In this document: piece after piece, positions 1-10,992 of the stretch
Position numbering within the stretch: position 1 is the first letter of the stretch
Layout of the letters: every line of letters begins with the position of its first letter
NCBI RefSeq assembly: GCF_003369915.1
Contig: NC_046674.1
Coordinates: 15,686,001-15,750,000 of the forward strand
DNA length: 64,000 bases
Direction of reading: 5' to 3'
Origin: Drosophila miranda
Taxonomy: Eukaryota; Arthropoda; Insecta; Diptera; Drosophilidae
Notes under the pieces: generated by a model
Seen by the model: only the letters and a program-made list of their open reading frames with translations
The model's database searches: none
What the model was told of the DNA's origin: nothing
Program-made: the position numbers and the translations under genes

Positions 1-1623
1 TGATTGTGGTTGTGGTGGTTCATCTCTACACAGTTCGTGTGCAGCGTGGAGAGAAGAGACTCGGCGGCCGCTGCCATTTCACTGGAACCATCGTGATCGG
101 CGAGTCCGTTGCGTACCTCAGAGGCGGACGCCGCATCCCCACCTGCCCCTGCCACGGACGCAGCCACTCCGTCGCCGGGGAGGTGCATCCACTCGCTCTG
201 CTTGTTGTTCATCGTAATCTCATCGTAGCAGTACGGATAGGAGCTGTATTTCTGCTTGCAGATCTTGTCCCCCGCCACGGAGTTGTTCACCGACGAGTCC
301 GGATCACGCATCACCTTCGCACGCGACGGCTTCTTTGTCTCCTTCTTCTCCACGCTCTTCCGCCACTCGGAGATCATGGTCAGAGCATGTTCTGTAATGT
401 AGAAGAATATGATGCCGCCCAGGCAGCCCAATCCCTTCATGATCATCCCTCGCTCGTCCTGTCCTGCCAGCGACTGCCATCGAAAGAGAAAACAAGAAAA
501 GAAATTAGAAATCACAAAGGAACTAACGACAACAACCCCATGCCCATACTCACATGCGGTAGTAAATGGAGCAGAGCATCGCCAGTCATTGTCCCCACGG
601 CCAACGACACCAGATACTGTATAATGTGCTTGTAATACCGGGAGCCCATGAAGGGTATGATGGCCACCCCAACCAGGCCTAGGATGCCGCAGGCAAACAC
701 CGAAATGAATGCATAGACCCACACTGAAACAGAAGATTAATTTCATTAAAAGACAACAAAAAAGCATCAGTCATTAGATTCAACGCACCATAGAACATAT
801 CCTTCTCTGCGACAAGCAGCTTCTCCGTGCTATCGATCTCGGCCAGCACATCCAGCTCTATGCAGCCGCCAGTCTGGGCCTTCAGTTCGTGCAGCAGCAC
901 AGGACACAGATGTAGCATATCTCGTTCGCTGAGTGTAAAGTTGGTGGGCCCCTCGATGGAGCTGCTGTTGTGTTGGAGCAGGGCAGGTGCGCATACAATG
1001 TTGGAGTTGGTGCCATTATTGCTAAGGGTGCAGTTCTTTAGCTTGAGCTCCTCTCCTTCCGCCACCTGCGGCTTCTCGCTGTGACTGTGACTGTGATGGG
1101 AGAGATCGTGGGGCTGGACATGATGCACCAGGCGACTAGCAGGCACGCACTGAGGAGAGGGGGATACATTAATGTGGAGTCCACAAAAGAAGAGCGAACC
1201 TTTACTTACGGTTCCCTCGCTGGAGGCCACCATCGAGTGTAGGTTTATCTGCTGCAGGAAACTGTTGAAACCACTGCTGTCCATCGCCCCCTGCTGGGCC
1301 ATCAGCTTGTCGAGAAAGTACTTGGTGATCTGCGGGACAGGTGGCTCGGAATGGCCATGGCCATGCTCGGCATGCCGTTTGCCTCTCCTCGAGGGCGGAC
1401 TTGTGCTGTAATTCTGGGTATCGTCGATAGCTAGCTGCTGTCTCTGATCGGTGGTTTCACTGGAGGGACTGGAGGAGAGACTGGTGTAGACGCGCGCATT
1501 AAGCTGCTCCTGGCTGTGCATCACGGTGGCGCCTGCGAGCAGGCTCTCCACATGATCCTGGCAGTGCAGGCGATGGGCGCAGAGGAGGCAGACCACACAA
1601 ACGGCCATTATGTGACGCGCCAT
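1..1623 (-). CDS. foi: ZIP-family zinc transporter fear of intimacy (N-terminal part, runs off the left edge)
   Basis: Coding exons on the minus strand are 1623-1210, 1149-789, 723-554 and 473 to below 1, with phases 0, 1 and 0 and GTAAGT, GTGCGT and GTGAGT donors. About 472 residues are present. They comprise a signal peptide (residues 1-22, hydrophobic, ending HRLHC), a long His-rich N-glycosylated ectodomain (HAEHGHGH and SHHSHSHS), two membrane spans in exon 3, the second ending in the LIV-1 subfamily motif GDALLHLLPH, and a third span at the start of exon 4. The cytoplasmic loop after it ends in another His-rich run (MNHHNHN) at the window edge. The HExPHExGD metal motif expected of the family would lie outside. 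Family knowledge: plasma-membrane zinc import, needed for gonad and tracheal morphogenesis in D. melanogaster. The start is the first Met, directly before the signal peptide. Identity is confident; the exon edges are inferred from splice consensus. Confidence 0.93.
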
Positions 1624-4600
1624 CTTCTCGGCCGCTTCTTGTTCTTTCTTCTTCTCTTCTCAAACAACAAATGCTATATAGTTTCTGATGATTCCGATCG
1701 TTTCTGGTTGATTCGGTTTACTGCCCAGCAATCATTATATGTACATGTATTCAGTCAATCAATCAATCAATCAGTCAGTCAGTCAGTCATCAATTTACGC
1801 GCTCAGCTCAGATCTGAAATGGAACGTAGAGTAATATGCTGGGGGATTAGTCAAAGAAAATCTCACAATACAAACGGCTATCACACCAACACAGAATTCG
1901 ATCTGTATACACGTATGCACATAGATTCTATGCCGGGGCGGGAGACGGGACGGGACGGGACTCTACTCTAATCGTTAGCTCGTTATCCCATCCCACACTC
2001 ATTAGGCCCCCGTTCTGAACAGTTCGTTGCTCATTGATCGGAGAGGAGAAGAGAAGAGAAGAGAAGAGAGCACTTACAATACACCCAACCAACCCATTTG
2101 GGGACCCATTGCATAACCAAAATAGTCAGTCAACCAAAGCGGAAGTTCAAGTTCGTTTCGCGGCCACGATGTGGATCGACACCTCCAAATATGGGGAAAA
2201 GCTCGATAAAAACAGACGACAGACAGCAGCAGCAGCAGCAGACCGCCCAAGCAATCAATTGGTTTTCAGGTGCTCAAAACATTGTCCATAAATGGGGATC
2301 ATTTCAATGCATTCTGTTGTTCGTTTTAAAGAGATCTACGGATAAACGCGCCACGGATAGGGAGACACATCAATCGTCGATCTTTCACTTGGAAATACTT
2401 GTGGCATATTGCATCATAGTATGATCGTTAAGCACTTTGGGAGACAGTTCTATCTGCATTATATCAAACGAAAGCGATTAGGGATTTGTGTACCCAAAGA
2501 TCGACACACACTTCAATTGAAATACTTTCACCACCGTTTTCCACCGGTTCAGGGTTTCAGGGTTCTTTGAGCCCTAACTTTGATTGTTTAAACATTTTGT
2601 TGTGATAACAGCAGAGATGTCGAATCGTTTTTGATTGGAATTATATAAAGTACAATGTTATTGTCAACATCTTCTGGACATGGTATGGGACTGGGCCTGG
2701 GTCTGCTCGTTGCCTGCGATTGCAAACGTCACCGATGCGATGCCATGCGATGGCATGCGGTCGCCTCGATAAGCAGACCGCGAATGACGGCACGCGCCAA
2801 AAGCGAGACTTTTCTAATTTCCCCAACCAAAACTACTAAAAATTGCTTTCTTAATGTAACAACTTGTTGTTGCAACTGCTGCTGCCGCCGCCGCTGCTGT
2901 TATTAGAGTTTTCAGAGCTGCGAGGGCGCAGGCAGACGGCAGACGGCAGACGGTAGACGGCAGACCTTAGACAATTTTTCGCAATTGCGCATTAATGGCA
3001 CAAGCTTCACGACATTTCCCTGCATTGCTATCCAATTTATTGATAAAACTTGGCCGAATATTTGCGACACAAAGCAGGGGGGGGAGTGGGGGTATTGGGG
3101 GAGATGTGGCAAACGGAAACACGTGGGTGGCCAGGTGGGTGCCGTGCCTGCCTATCGACTTAATAAAAAGGGAAAGCCAAGCCAAGCCGAAACAAACGTC
3201 ACTGTTGTTGCATAAGGCGCAGGGCGCAGGGCGCAGGGCGCAGGCAAGCAAGAGGCGCGTCAAGGTCGCAGGAAGTGGGCGGCGAGGCGGTCCTGTCATT
3301 GCAAGCTCGGCATTGACAAGGACACGCATTCCCGGCCCAGGCCCTGGCCCTGGCCGACCTCCAGGATCAAGGTAGTGGCGGATGTTCAAAAGGTTGGCAG
3401 TTCACTTAAATACCCCAATACCTTAAAGACCTGCACTCACTTGTTGAGCAAATGTGAGTGTTCAATTAAAGTTTATCAAACTCCGAAGATTGCCTTGTTT
3501 CCGTGTGTCTCGTTATCGTATGTATCTTTGTTTGCAATCAATTCTGATACAAACTTAATTTCGCTTCAATAAAAATCAATCAATAAAAGCATATGCAAAA
3601 ATCTATCGCAAAACTGTCTCCCAAATCTGCTCCAGAGACTGGACTGGGCTCTTCTCTCAACGCCATTCCCGATGCCTGATGCCCGATTTTCGATGTCCGG
3701 TGTCCGATGTGGAATTTCTCAGCAGATATCCCAACCACGAACCGCCAGAATTGCGATCCCAACCAAAAATCTGACCTCCCAATCAATCCCTGCAGCCAGT
3801 CAGTCAATTGGTCAAGTGGTGCCGCCGCCGCCGCCATTGACTGATTTGTTTCATTATTTAATTTCTTCTTCTTTTTTTTTGTTTTTTTTTGTTTTTTTTT
3901 TGTTTTGTTTTTTGCGTTATCTGTTTGTAATCAAGCCTCATTTGAATTCAGTTCGCGTGATTTTTTTTAAAACGAAATCACTGAGAGAAAAACTGAAATT
4001 GAGTTCGGACGCGCGGTTTTATTTCTCCCTGAATGTCTGATATAATTGTTGTGGCCAGGGAAAAGGGGAGTGATTTCTGTTTCATTCGTTTGTGCCAATA
4101 AATTCAGCAATTAAATTCACTTTCTTTCTGTGTCTGTCTAGCACGCATGCGCACATCTCTCGATTGATAGTACAATTAAGTAAGAAAAAAATATATATTG
4201 TATACATATACATATATATTCTAATAGTTCCGTACCCCATCTAGTATTACGAGTATACACAGAGGCATTTGCCTATTAGAGCACTCGAATATTGAATATT
4301 GAATATTGAAGACACTGAACCCGATCGGAACCGCACCGAACCGAGCCGAACCGCCAACTGAGCAGCGCGCCTCGCTTTCCGTGCGATTTATAAGCCCAGT
4401 TTCATTTCATTGTGGCCATAAACTGCAGGGGCCCCCCCCCACACACACCACTCACATTAAAGCATGCCCATGATCGGAGGGAGGCGTGCAAACTGATTTC
4501 AGACCATGGCTAACGCACAGCAAAAAAGAGAGAACATTCGGAGTCGATTGGATGCCAGAAGCTACTCCAAGTTCGGACCAAGTTGCGGATGGAGTTTTGC

Positions 4601-5385
4601 ACTCTGGAATTAATCTTAATTAACTGATCGAAAATGTCAATATGCTAGTGCCAGCTTTAGTACAAATCTGACACTTTAAAAGCCGCATATTTAATTTAAT
4701 CATTACTTTAAATTGGCTTATGCTAGAATGCTAGATGTACACATCGTGTAATGAAATTGAAATTGTAATGAAATCAATAATGAAAGTCCCTCAAAAGAGC
4801 AATTTGTTGCGTCTCAGCGGTTTTTCGGCGTGGACATTATTTCAATTTAGGGAAAAGACTTTTGGAAAAGTCGTATCCCCCTCGAGCACACGCAGAAAAG
4901 TCACGCGTCTGTGTATGCCAGAAAAAGTTCCAATATTCCTCAAAAAAGTCGTATTACAGTGGTTTTAATTTTTGTTTTGTTACTATTTGCCAATTCAATC
5001 GGTAGCATATTATTTCATCCCGAATCGCTCTCTGGCTAATGGCCTCTTTTCGTGCCTTTCGGATTGTGTCCGTTGGCTAATGGGAATTTTTGTGCAGCGA
5101 AATATTATGGATTCGCATCTGTGGAACATGTGCAAAAATTTGCAAAAGTTCTGGTTACCTCTTTAGGCTTTTTTGGCTCCAATAGCTCAAAGAAACTCCT
5201 GCCGATGGAAACCCAACTCCATGAAGAGATCTCTTCACGAGATCTTCCCATCAGATATATTTACCTTAAAGCTTTTTGTTTAATCTATAAGGTAAACAAC
5301 CTTCTGCTGAGTCCACGAAACGGCATTCGCATAAAATCTTCATTGGACAATTGAAAACTATGCAAAAACGAGCAACGAGAACGTT

Positions 5386-5494
5386 GTGAGCCGCCGCGGG
5401 TGTACATCTACACCCGATACTCACTTAGCATCTGTCTCTTTTCTCCATCCCCTCCATCTCCTCTCCAAGAGGGCGCAGACTGCACGAAGTGTGC

Positions 5495-5526
<32 letters not shown>

Positions 5527-5966
5527 ACGAGTAAGAGTCTGGAAGGCGTAGTGTCAGGCGTAGTAGCCTATGCAATTTCATTTGTTCTTTCTAGCTATAA
5601 TAATCATCCAGATTCTCTATGATTCGGCCATTTTCTTGTATCTTCAAAATTGTGGATGCCACAGATTTGTCTCCTTTTTGTGGGAGGAGGGGCGGCGTGG
5701 AAACAATTTGGCTACAAACTTGATTCAGTGTGAAGAGTCACGGGAGTCTGTGCACCAAATCTGTTCGCTCTAGCTCTCATAGTCTCTGAAAGCTAGGCGT
5801 CAAACAGGCGCCCAGAAGGACAGATAGATGATGACCAGGAATATATATACATATAGATATATTTTATGGGGTCGGAAACGCTTTTTTCTGGGTGTTAAAT
5901 CCACTTCCACCACAAATCTGATATAACCCTATACTCTTTAAGTATCGGGTATAAAAACCGAAGAGT
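5386..5966 (-). mobile_element. Helitron-like (INE-1/DINE-1-type) dispersed repeat, near full-length
   Basis: Read on the minus strand, the segment starts with a short hairpin typical of Drosophila dispersed repeats (ATACCCGATACT followed by AGAGTATAGGG). It continues through a block of the form ATATATATTCCTGGTC, a TCTGTCC block, and then TCGCACACTTCGTGCAG next to a (GA)n run. The last block recurs at 41950-42000 and 51350-51400 in this window. This combination recalls the non-autonomous Helitrons INE-1/DINE-1 that are abundant in the obscura group. The family name is from memory of the motif order; the internal repetition is seen directly. Confidence 0.5.
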
Positions 5967-6124
5967 CCCTTAAATACTCTAGTAGTTATTGCCCTCAAAT
6001 TAGCATTTAATATCTTCATATTCACATTTATAATATCTTCATAACATCAACTGAAATTGAATAGCAATATTGTGTACATGTATCTATGAGCCTGTCTTCA
6101 ATTAAGTTGAAAATTCTTGGAACC

Positions 6125-6720
6125 TACTTCTGACTCAACGAAATCAAATTTCGCAAGACATCTCCATTGCAAAAACTGATTTTCTCAGAACGAAGCATTC
6201 CTTAGGATGGTTTTTTGCAGACTCAACGAAACTTAAATTTCGTATGGTATCTCCATTTCGTAAGTACAAAAGAGTTTTACCGACTTTTCCAATTAAAGTT
6301 AGCATACAATTTCCTGTTTAAAGGATGATTTCGTTGAATTTTAAGTCTGGCAACTTTCCAACTTGTTGCTGACTCATGGGAATCGATTTTCCACAGAGAT
6401 ATTCGCGTTCAGAACTGAAATTTCACCACACAAACCAATTATAACGAATTCCACAGCTGTTTTTGGCACTCCGCAAGCCAGGCGCTGACTCATCTAATTA
6501 CATTTCGCATGGTATCTCCACTTTACAATTTTGTTTCAGACCAGCTTCGTTCTCACTTGTTCACATTAGACTTTCGCCATATACATATTGTATGTATCTA
6601 TCTCTTACGGCCTGAAATTTCAGTCGCTAAAACCCTTCACACATGACGTACAACATTGCCTGACGTAATCCATCTGCCGGCAGATCTCGCGAGCTGAAAT
6701 TTCACACAGACAACACCACA
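6125..6720. repeat. Degenerate tandem array with TGACTCA cores
   Basis: Related units start at about 6131, 6219, 6370 and 6486. Each carries (T/A)GACTCA, then in most units an AATTTCG-like stretch and ATCTCCA(T/C)TT. The units at 6131 and 6219 are the closest pair, sharing GACTCAACGAAA, AAATTTCG and ATCTCCATT at the same offsets (period 88). A second motif, CTGAAATTTCA, recurs at about 6416, 6612 and 6694. Spacings of 88, 151 and 116 bases suggest an old, decayed tandem duplication. Confidence 0.5.
6367..6376 (+). promoter_or_regulatory. Maf/AP-1-type site TGCTGACTCA
   Basis: TGCTGACTCA is one arm plus the core of a Maf recognition element (consensus TGCTGA(C/G)TCAGCA). A similar site, GCTGACTCA, lies at 6484-6492 and a plain TGACTCA at 6131-6137. 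All are 2.3-2.7 kb upstream of the GstO1 start. Binding by CncC/Maf-S or AP-1 is inference from the motif only. Confidence 0.35.
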
Positions 6721-6755
6721 GAGGAGTGGTTCGCTACCTGCGAACGTACACCCCT

Positions 6756-6844
6756 TATATACCTTTTATCTTCAGCTGTACCTTTGGCAGCATATCTCTT
6801 TTGGAACATTCAAGAATTTCATATCGAGAACCCCACAGGTAAGC
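6756..6844 (+). promoter_or_regulatory. Possible promoter and first exon: TATA-like box, heat-shock-type element, 5' splice site
   Basis: TATATA at 6756-6761 is followed by a perfect three-pentamer heat-shock-type element (gGAAc aTTCa aGAAt, 6803-6817) and by CAG/GTAAGC with the GT at 6839-6840. Upstream lies the inverted pair GTTCGC/GCGAAC (about 6729-6745). The order resembles a short TATA-driven 5' exon, but no coding exon follows that I can identify. Any of these motifs can occur by chance in this much AT-rich sequence. Confidence 0.25.
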
Positions 6845-8819
6845 AGAAAACAGACACGCACACACACACGTACTCATAGACTAATTCCTCAACCTTTATT
6901 TACCTAGAAATATATTATCTTTTCGTGCCGGACAGAAACGAAAAAACATTTACCGAAAGCTCTTGTTGTGGATTTTCATTTTTCAGCTTTTTAACTGCGA
7001 GGCGAGTCATGTGGCGATGAATGAGTTTTGGAGTTCTGGATAGTTAGAATAGCTTAACAAGTGCGACTGTGCAGAGGTCGATCACGTCCAAGCATATGTA
7101 TAATGAGTGTCCGGATCGGCTCGGAACGGATCTGGCTGGGACGAGGCTCTGGTTCCGGCTCTGGCTGTGACCTTGCGCCGTTGCTTGTTGGCCGACCCGA
7201 CTGCTAAACTACGCGAGTTGCGCATTTTAATATGCTACAGGTACAACCGGAGAGAAGAGGAGGGAGCCGTAGTGTAGCGCTTTGACACATAACTGATGTT
7301 GAAGGGCCCGCCGAATGCGATAAATAATTCATTGATATAGTTATACATATGTATGTATGTATTGTTATTATATAGAATCGTTGTGTAAAGAATATACTAT
7401 TGCAGTGTTTACTGTGGGGTGTTGTTAGATTCCTCGAGTGACGGCGGCGAGTCGGAAGGCGTTTTGATATTGTACCTCCATGAATAATTGATTTATCTCT
7501 GGTCACTTGAGAGTTTGTTACCCACTAGTAGCAATAGAATGGCACTCAGTGGTGCGATAAGGAGCCATCATCGGTGGACTGCACAACGATCCATATACAT
7601 ATGAATCACAGCACACTGCATAGCTTTAGCATAGCACCTACGCCTCGTCCGACAACACGTCTTAAAATAACAGACTGAAAACGTATGTAGAGCAAAACAC
7701 ATGTTGATAGTACATATATGGGTCATTGCCGATAAGCATTCTATTGCATATTTTACCAAAATTTTTTGTGTTTTGCGTAATTGGGCTTTAATGATAGCAA
7801 GAAAAATGGAAATGAAAATGGCACTTAAATATACATAGTATGTATGTATAAAAAAATATACTAAAATAGCATAAAAACGTGCCTAATACATGCTTATGTA
7901 TCACCCACACTCTTGTGTGAATGAACATATACAGCTGTACATACAGCTGTATGCATGCATGTATGTAAGTGAGCGGGTGTCCAAATCGCAAGAAGAAGAC
8001 CAAAAACTCGCACATGGAAGGCGGCAGCTATAAATACACTATGAATGGGTGGGCAAAGAGGAGCAGATGAGGGGGCCCGTCGCATGCATTTCCAATGCAC
8101 TGGGACACACTAAACTAAATAATCTTTAATTAGGAAAATATTGAAACACTTACACACGTCTATTTATTGAACTGTTTAGCACATCACATACATATATACA
8201 TGTGCACATGTATTTATCAATTCCAAGAGTTGCAGAGATGCGCGCAGCGGTGATAGTGTAGTAGGGCTTGCTTGATGCCGTCCAATGATTATTTCGATCC
8301 CACACTGCCGGGGACGGCGGGATGACGGAAGTAGTATAGTATACGTACTGTCGAGATAACGCCGAATCTCAACTACTTTGCAACAATCCCAGATTAACAC
8401 AGAAAATCTACCAAAAGAGCAACTTTTCAGCGACGAGAAGGCGCGAGACAGCGGCAAAAGCTTAGCCCCGACCGACTTGCAGACTAGACGCCACACACAC
8501 GAACATGCACAGTTACGCAAGGTGCTGGTTAACTGTAATCATCTTGAGAACTCGATTGATTTAAACATATGCCAATTCCATTTTCACTTTTGCACGCACC
8601 GCCAACACAAAATCCGCAAAATAGGGATGGAATGGATGGTAAATATATATTTATATCGAGCGCTCGATAGCTATCCAATAGTAGTCGACTCGCGTGTACA
8701 CAGTACCAGGGCTGTGCACATCAAACTATCTTCGCTCTAAAACTCATATATTCGATAGCCACCCTCCGATAATATTATCAGAAACAAAACAGAAAACAGC
8801 TAAAAATTAAACTGGAAAA

Positions 8820-9671
8820 ATGAGCGACACTGAACATCTTACTACTGGTACGTGTTGATCCATCTGATCCAACGCTTTTCAATTTATTTTCACAATCCTC
8901 TCCCACTCGTAGGCTCCACCAAGCCCATCTTTCCAGACGATGGTGTGCTGCGCTTGTACTCGATGCGTTTTTGCCCCTATGCACACCGCGTGCACCTCGT
9001 GCTTGATGCAAAGAACATACCGCATCACAACATCTATATAAATCTGCAAGCTAAACCCGACTGGTTTACCAAGATGAGCAGCACCGCCAAGGTGCCGGCA
9101 CTGGAAGTCGTCAAGGAAGGCGAGAATTCTGTGCTAATTGAATCTCTAGTCATTTGCGATTACTTGGATGAGATGTATCCGGAAGTACCGCTCTACCCAA
9201 CAGACCCGTTGAAGAAGGCCCAGGACAAGATACTCGTTCAGCGTTTTGGGCATTTCATTACATCCCTTTACAAGATGTTGCTAGACGACAAGCGCGAACT
9301 GGACCTGACCGACTTGATCACCGACTTGGACATTTACGAGAATGAGCTAAAGCAGCGAGGAAGCAAATTCTTTGGCGGCTCCAAGCCGGGAATGCTAGAC
9401 TACATGATTTGGCCTTGGTGCGAGCGCTTTGCTGCTCTGAAACTTGACGACGGCACCCAAGCTGAGTTGGATCCACAGCGCTTTTTGACACTAGTGAGTA
9501 CACACTCGGAATCGATGAATGTCAATATAAAATGTGTATTTGTTGCAGCTCCAATGGCGCGACTTGATGCTCCAGGATAAGGCCGTGAAAATTTTCTATC
9601 TGGATGGGGAGACTCATGACAAATATATGAACTCCCGTAAAGCTGGCAATGCAGATTATAACATGCTCTAG
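8820..9671 (+). CDS. GstO1: Omega-class glutathione S-transferase GstO1
   Basis: Exons are 8820-8847, 8913-9493 and 9549-9671, giving 243 residues. The first exon codes only MSDTEHLTT plus one base, the micro-exon pattern shared by all GstO genes here. The thioredoxin-like N-terminal domain carries the omega-class catalytic cysteine in RFCPYAHR (Cys30), followed by the cis-Pro region KVPALE and the ES motif (LIESLVICDYLDE) that binds glutathione. The helical C-terminal domain contains GMLDYMIWPWCER. Family role: cytosolic thioltransferase and dehydroascorbate reductase activity, rather than classical conjugation. It stops NADYNML and then two adjacent stop codons. Assignment to GstO1 rests on similarity to the D. 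melanogaster protein as remembered, including the Q/KWRDLM exon-3 start and YMNSR near the end. An AATAAA lies at 9683-9688. Confidence 0.93.
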
Positions 9672-9682
9672 TAGGTTCATAA

Positions 9683-9688
9683 AATAAA
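9683..9688 (+). terminator. GstO1 poly(A) signal AATAAA
   Basis: AATAAA occurs 12 bases after the GstO1 stop codon, so the 3' UTR would be very short, consistent with the compact cluster. Confidence 0.6.
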
Positions 9689-9883
9689 TTTCAAACCATT
9701 CCTATTTAAGATCTCCCGTTTATATTTCTCAGCCATGCCGCCAAGCGTACAAGACGGGAGTAACATTTCATAAAATTTTGTTGTTTTTTTTTTCATTTAA
9801 CTTCGCTGGCTCGATCATTCAGATGTTTTAAATATTGTGGAAAATCAAATTAAAATATTAAAATTCGATTTTAATTGTATTGT

Positions 9884-9891
9884 TATCGATA
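9884..9891 (+). promoter_or_regulatory. DRE-type palindrome TATCGATA upstream of GstO2
   Basis: TATCGATA matches the DREF-binding core. It lies 21 bases before the GstO2 TATA box and about 130 bases before the start codon. Confidence 0.4.
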
Positions 9892-9911
9892 AATATATCA
9901 GGTTCCGCCAC

Positions 9912-9920
9912 TATATAAAG
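9912..9920 (+). promoter_or_regulatory. GstO2 TATA box
   Basis: TATATAAAG is followed about 28 bases later by a CATTCACT initiator-like region and about 100 bases later by the GstO2 ATG (10019). Position and sequence fit a focused TATA promoter. Confidence 0.65.
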
Positions 9921-10018
9921 GCGAGCGGCATTCACTTCTTTGTCATTCGATAGGCAGCAAAAACATAGTCAGCATTTCGCGTTTCAAGAATTTCAACAAT
10001 TTTATTAAAAGCATAAAC

Positions 10019-10992
10019 ATGTCCATACCGCAAAAACACTTTAAGAAAGGTTAGTTCAAGGATTTTTTCCAAGGTCATTTGGCTAGCCAGCACCACGCAC
10101 TTGTGATGCGGCATTTTAGTGGGAAATTGATTTTGTTATCGTAGTTTTATCTGCATCGCACAATAAAAGAGAGCAGCAACAAAAATGCACCGCTTTAGCA
10201 GAAAGAGATTAATTATAGACAGATATTTCCCCGCTGACGTCAGTGCCAATACAGTCCACATCATCAACAGGTACGCCCAAGCCGGAAATTCCAGAGGATG
10301 GCGTTTTGCGCTACTACACAATGCGCTTCTGCCCCTACTCCGAACGCGCCCAGTTGATGCTGGCCGCCAAGAAGATTCCCCATCACACGGTGTACATTGA
10401 TTTGACCGAGAAGCCGGAGTGGTACACTGACTACAGTCCCCTGGGAAAGGTGCCCGCCATCCAGTTGCCCCATCTGCCGGGCCAGCCGACTCTGGTGGAG
10501 TCCCTGGTGATTGCCGAATATTTGGACGAGGAGTATCCAGGAGAGCGTTCCCTGTTTTCCAAAGATCCACTGCAAAAGGCCCTGGACAGGATACTCATTG
10601 AGCGACTATCCCCCGCCGTCAGTGCCATCTATCCGGTTTTCTTCACCACAAACCCGCCCGAAGATGCACTGAAGAACTTTGAGGCCGCCTTGGATGTGTT
10701 CGAAGAGGAGATCACCAAGCGCGGAACGCCCTACTTTGGAGGCGAAAAAATTGGCATTGTGGATTATATGATCTGGCCCTGGTTCGAGCGGTTCCCCGCC
10801 CTCAAGTACACGCTGGCCGAGCCATACGAGCTAGACTCAAAACGCTATCCGAATCTGCTGAATTGGCGCCTCCTAGTGTCTCAGGACGAGGCTGTTAAGG
10901 CCACTGCACTGGATGCCAAAGTGCATGCCAAGTTTATGCGCACCCGCCACGAGGGCAAGACCAACTATGACTTGGCATTCGAGCCCTTGTAA
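10019..10992 (+). CDS. GstO2: Omega-class glutathione S-transferase GstO2, proximal terminal-exon isoform
   Basis: Exon 1 (10019-10049, MSIPQKHFKK plus one base) splices to 10271-10992, which carries the whole enzyme and ends at a TAA, giving 250 residues. The active site is RFCPYSER (Cys31), with KVPAIQ at the cis-Pro and VESLVIAEYLDEEYP for glutathione contacts; C-terminal landmark GIVDYMIWPWFERFP. Unlike the distal copy, GstO1 and sepia, this exon has no intron before NWRLL: that intron has been lost. The D. melanogaster gene is also known to have two mutually exclusive 3' exons, which supports this structure. A separate internal promoter for this exon cannot be excluded. An ATG at 10184 lies upstream in the intron but is out of frame. 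Confidence 0.88.

Larger units (their letters stand above)
1624..8819. other. Intergenic region between foi and GstO1, no convincing gene
   Basis: No open frame here has protein-like composition or usable exon structure. The stretch holds the foi 5' leader, short tandem repeats (CAAT/CAGT at about 1755-1790, CAGACGG at about 2933-2965, GCGCAGG at about 3217-3244), T-rich and AT-rich runs, a Helitron-like repeat at 5386-5966, a degenerate tandem array at 6125-6720, and a TATA-like motif followed by a strong 5' splice consensus at 6756-6844. A non-coding RNA or 5' exon could be hidden here, but I cannot demonstrate one. Confidence 0.6.

Noticed and set aside
4735..5354. Overlapping short open frames near 4.7-5.4 kb
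   Set aside because: Composition is AT-driven, there is no domain, and no splice structure links them; treated as non-coding.
6729..6745. GTTCGC/GCGAAC palindrome suggesting a tRNA B box
   Set aside because: No acceptor or D-arm pairing around it; no tRNA can be folded there by eye.
10184..10400. Alternative start for the proximal GstO2 unit
   Set aside because: The ATG at 10184 is out of frame with the GST exon; splicing from 10049 to 10271 gives the correct frame and first exon.
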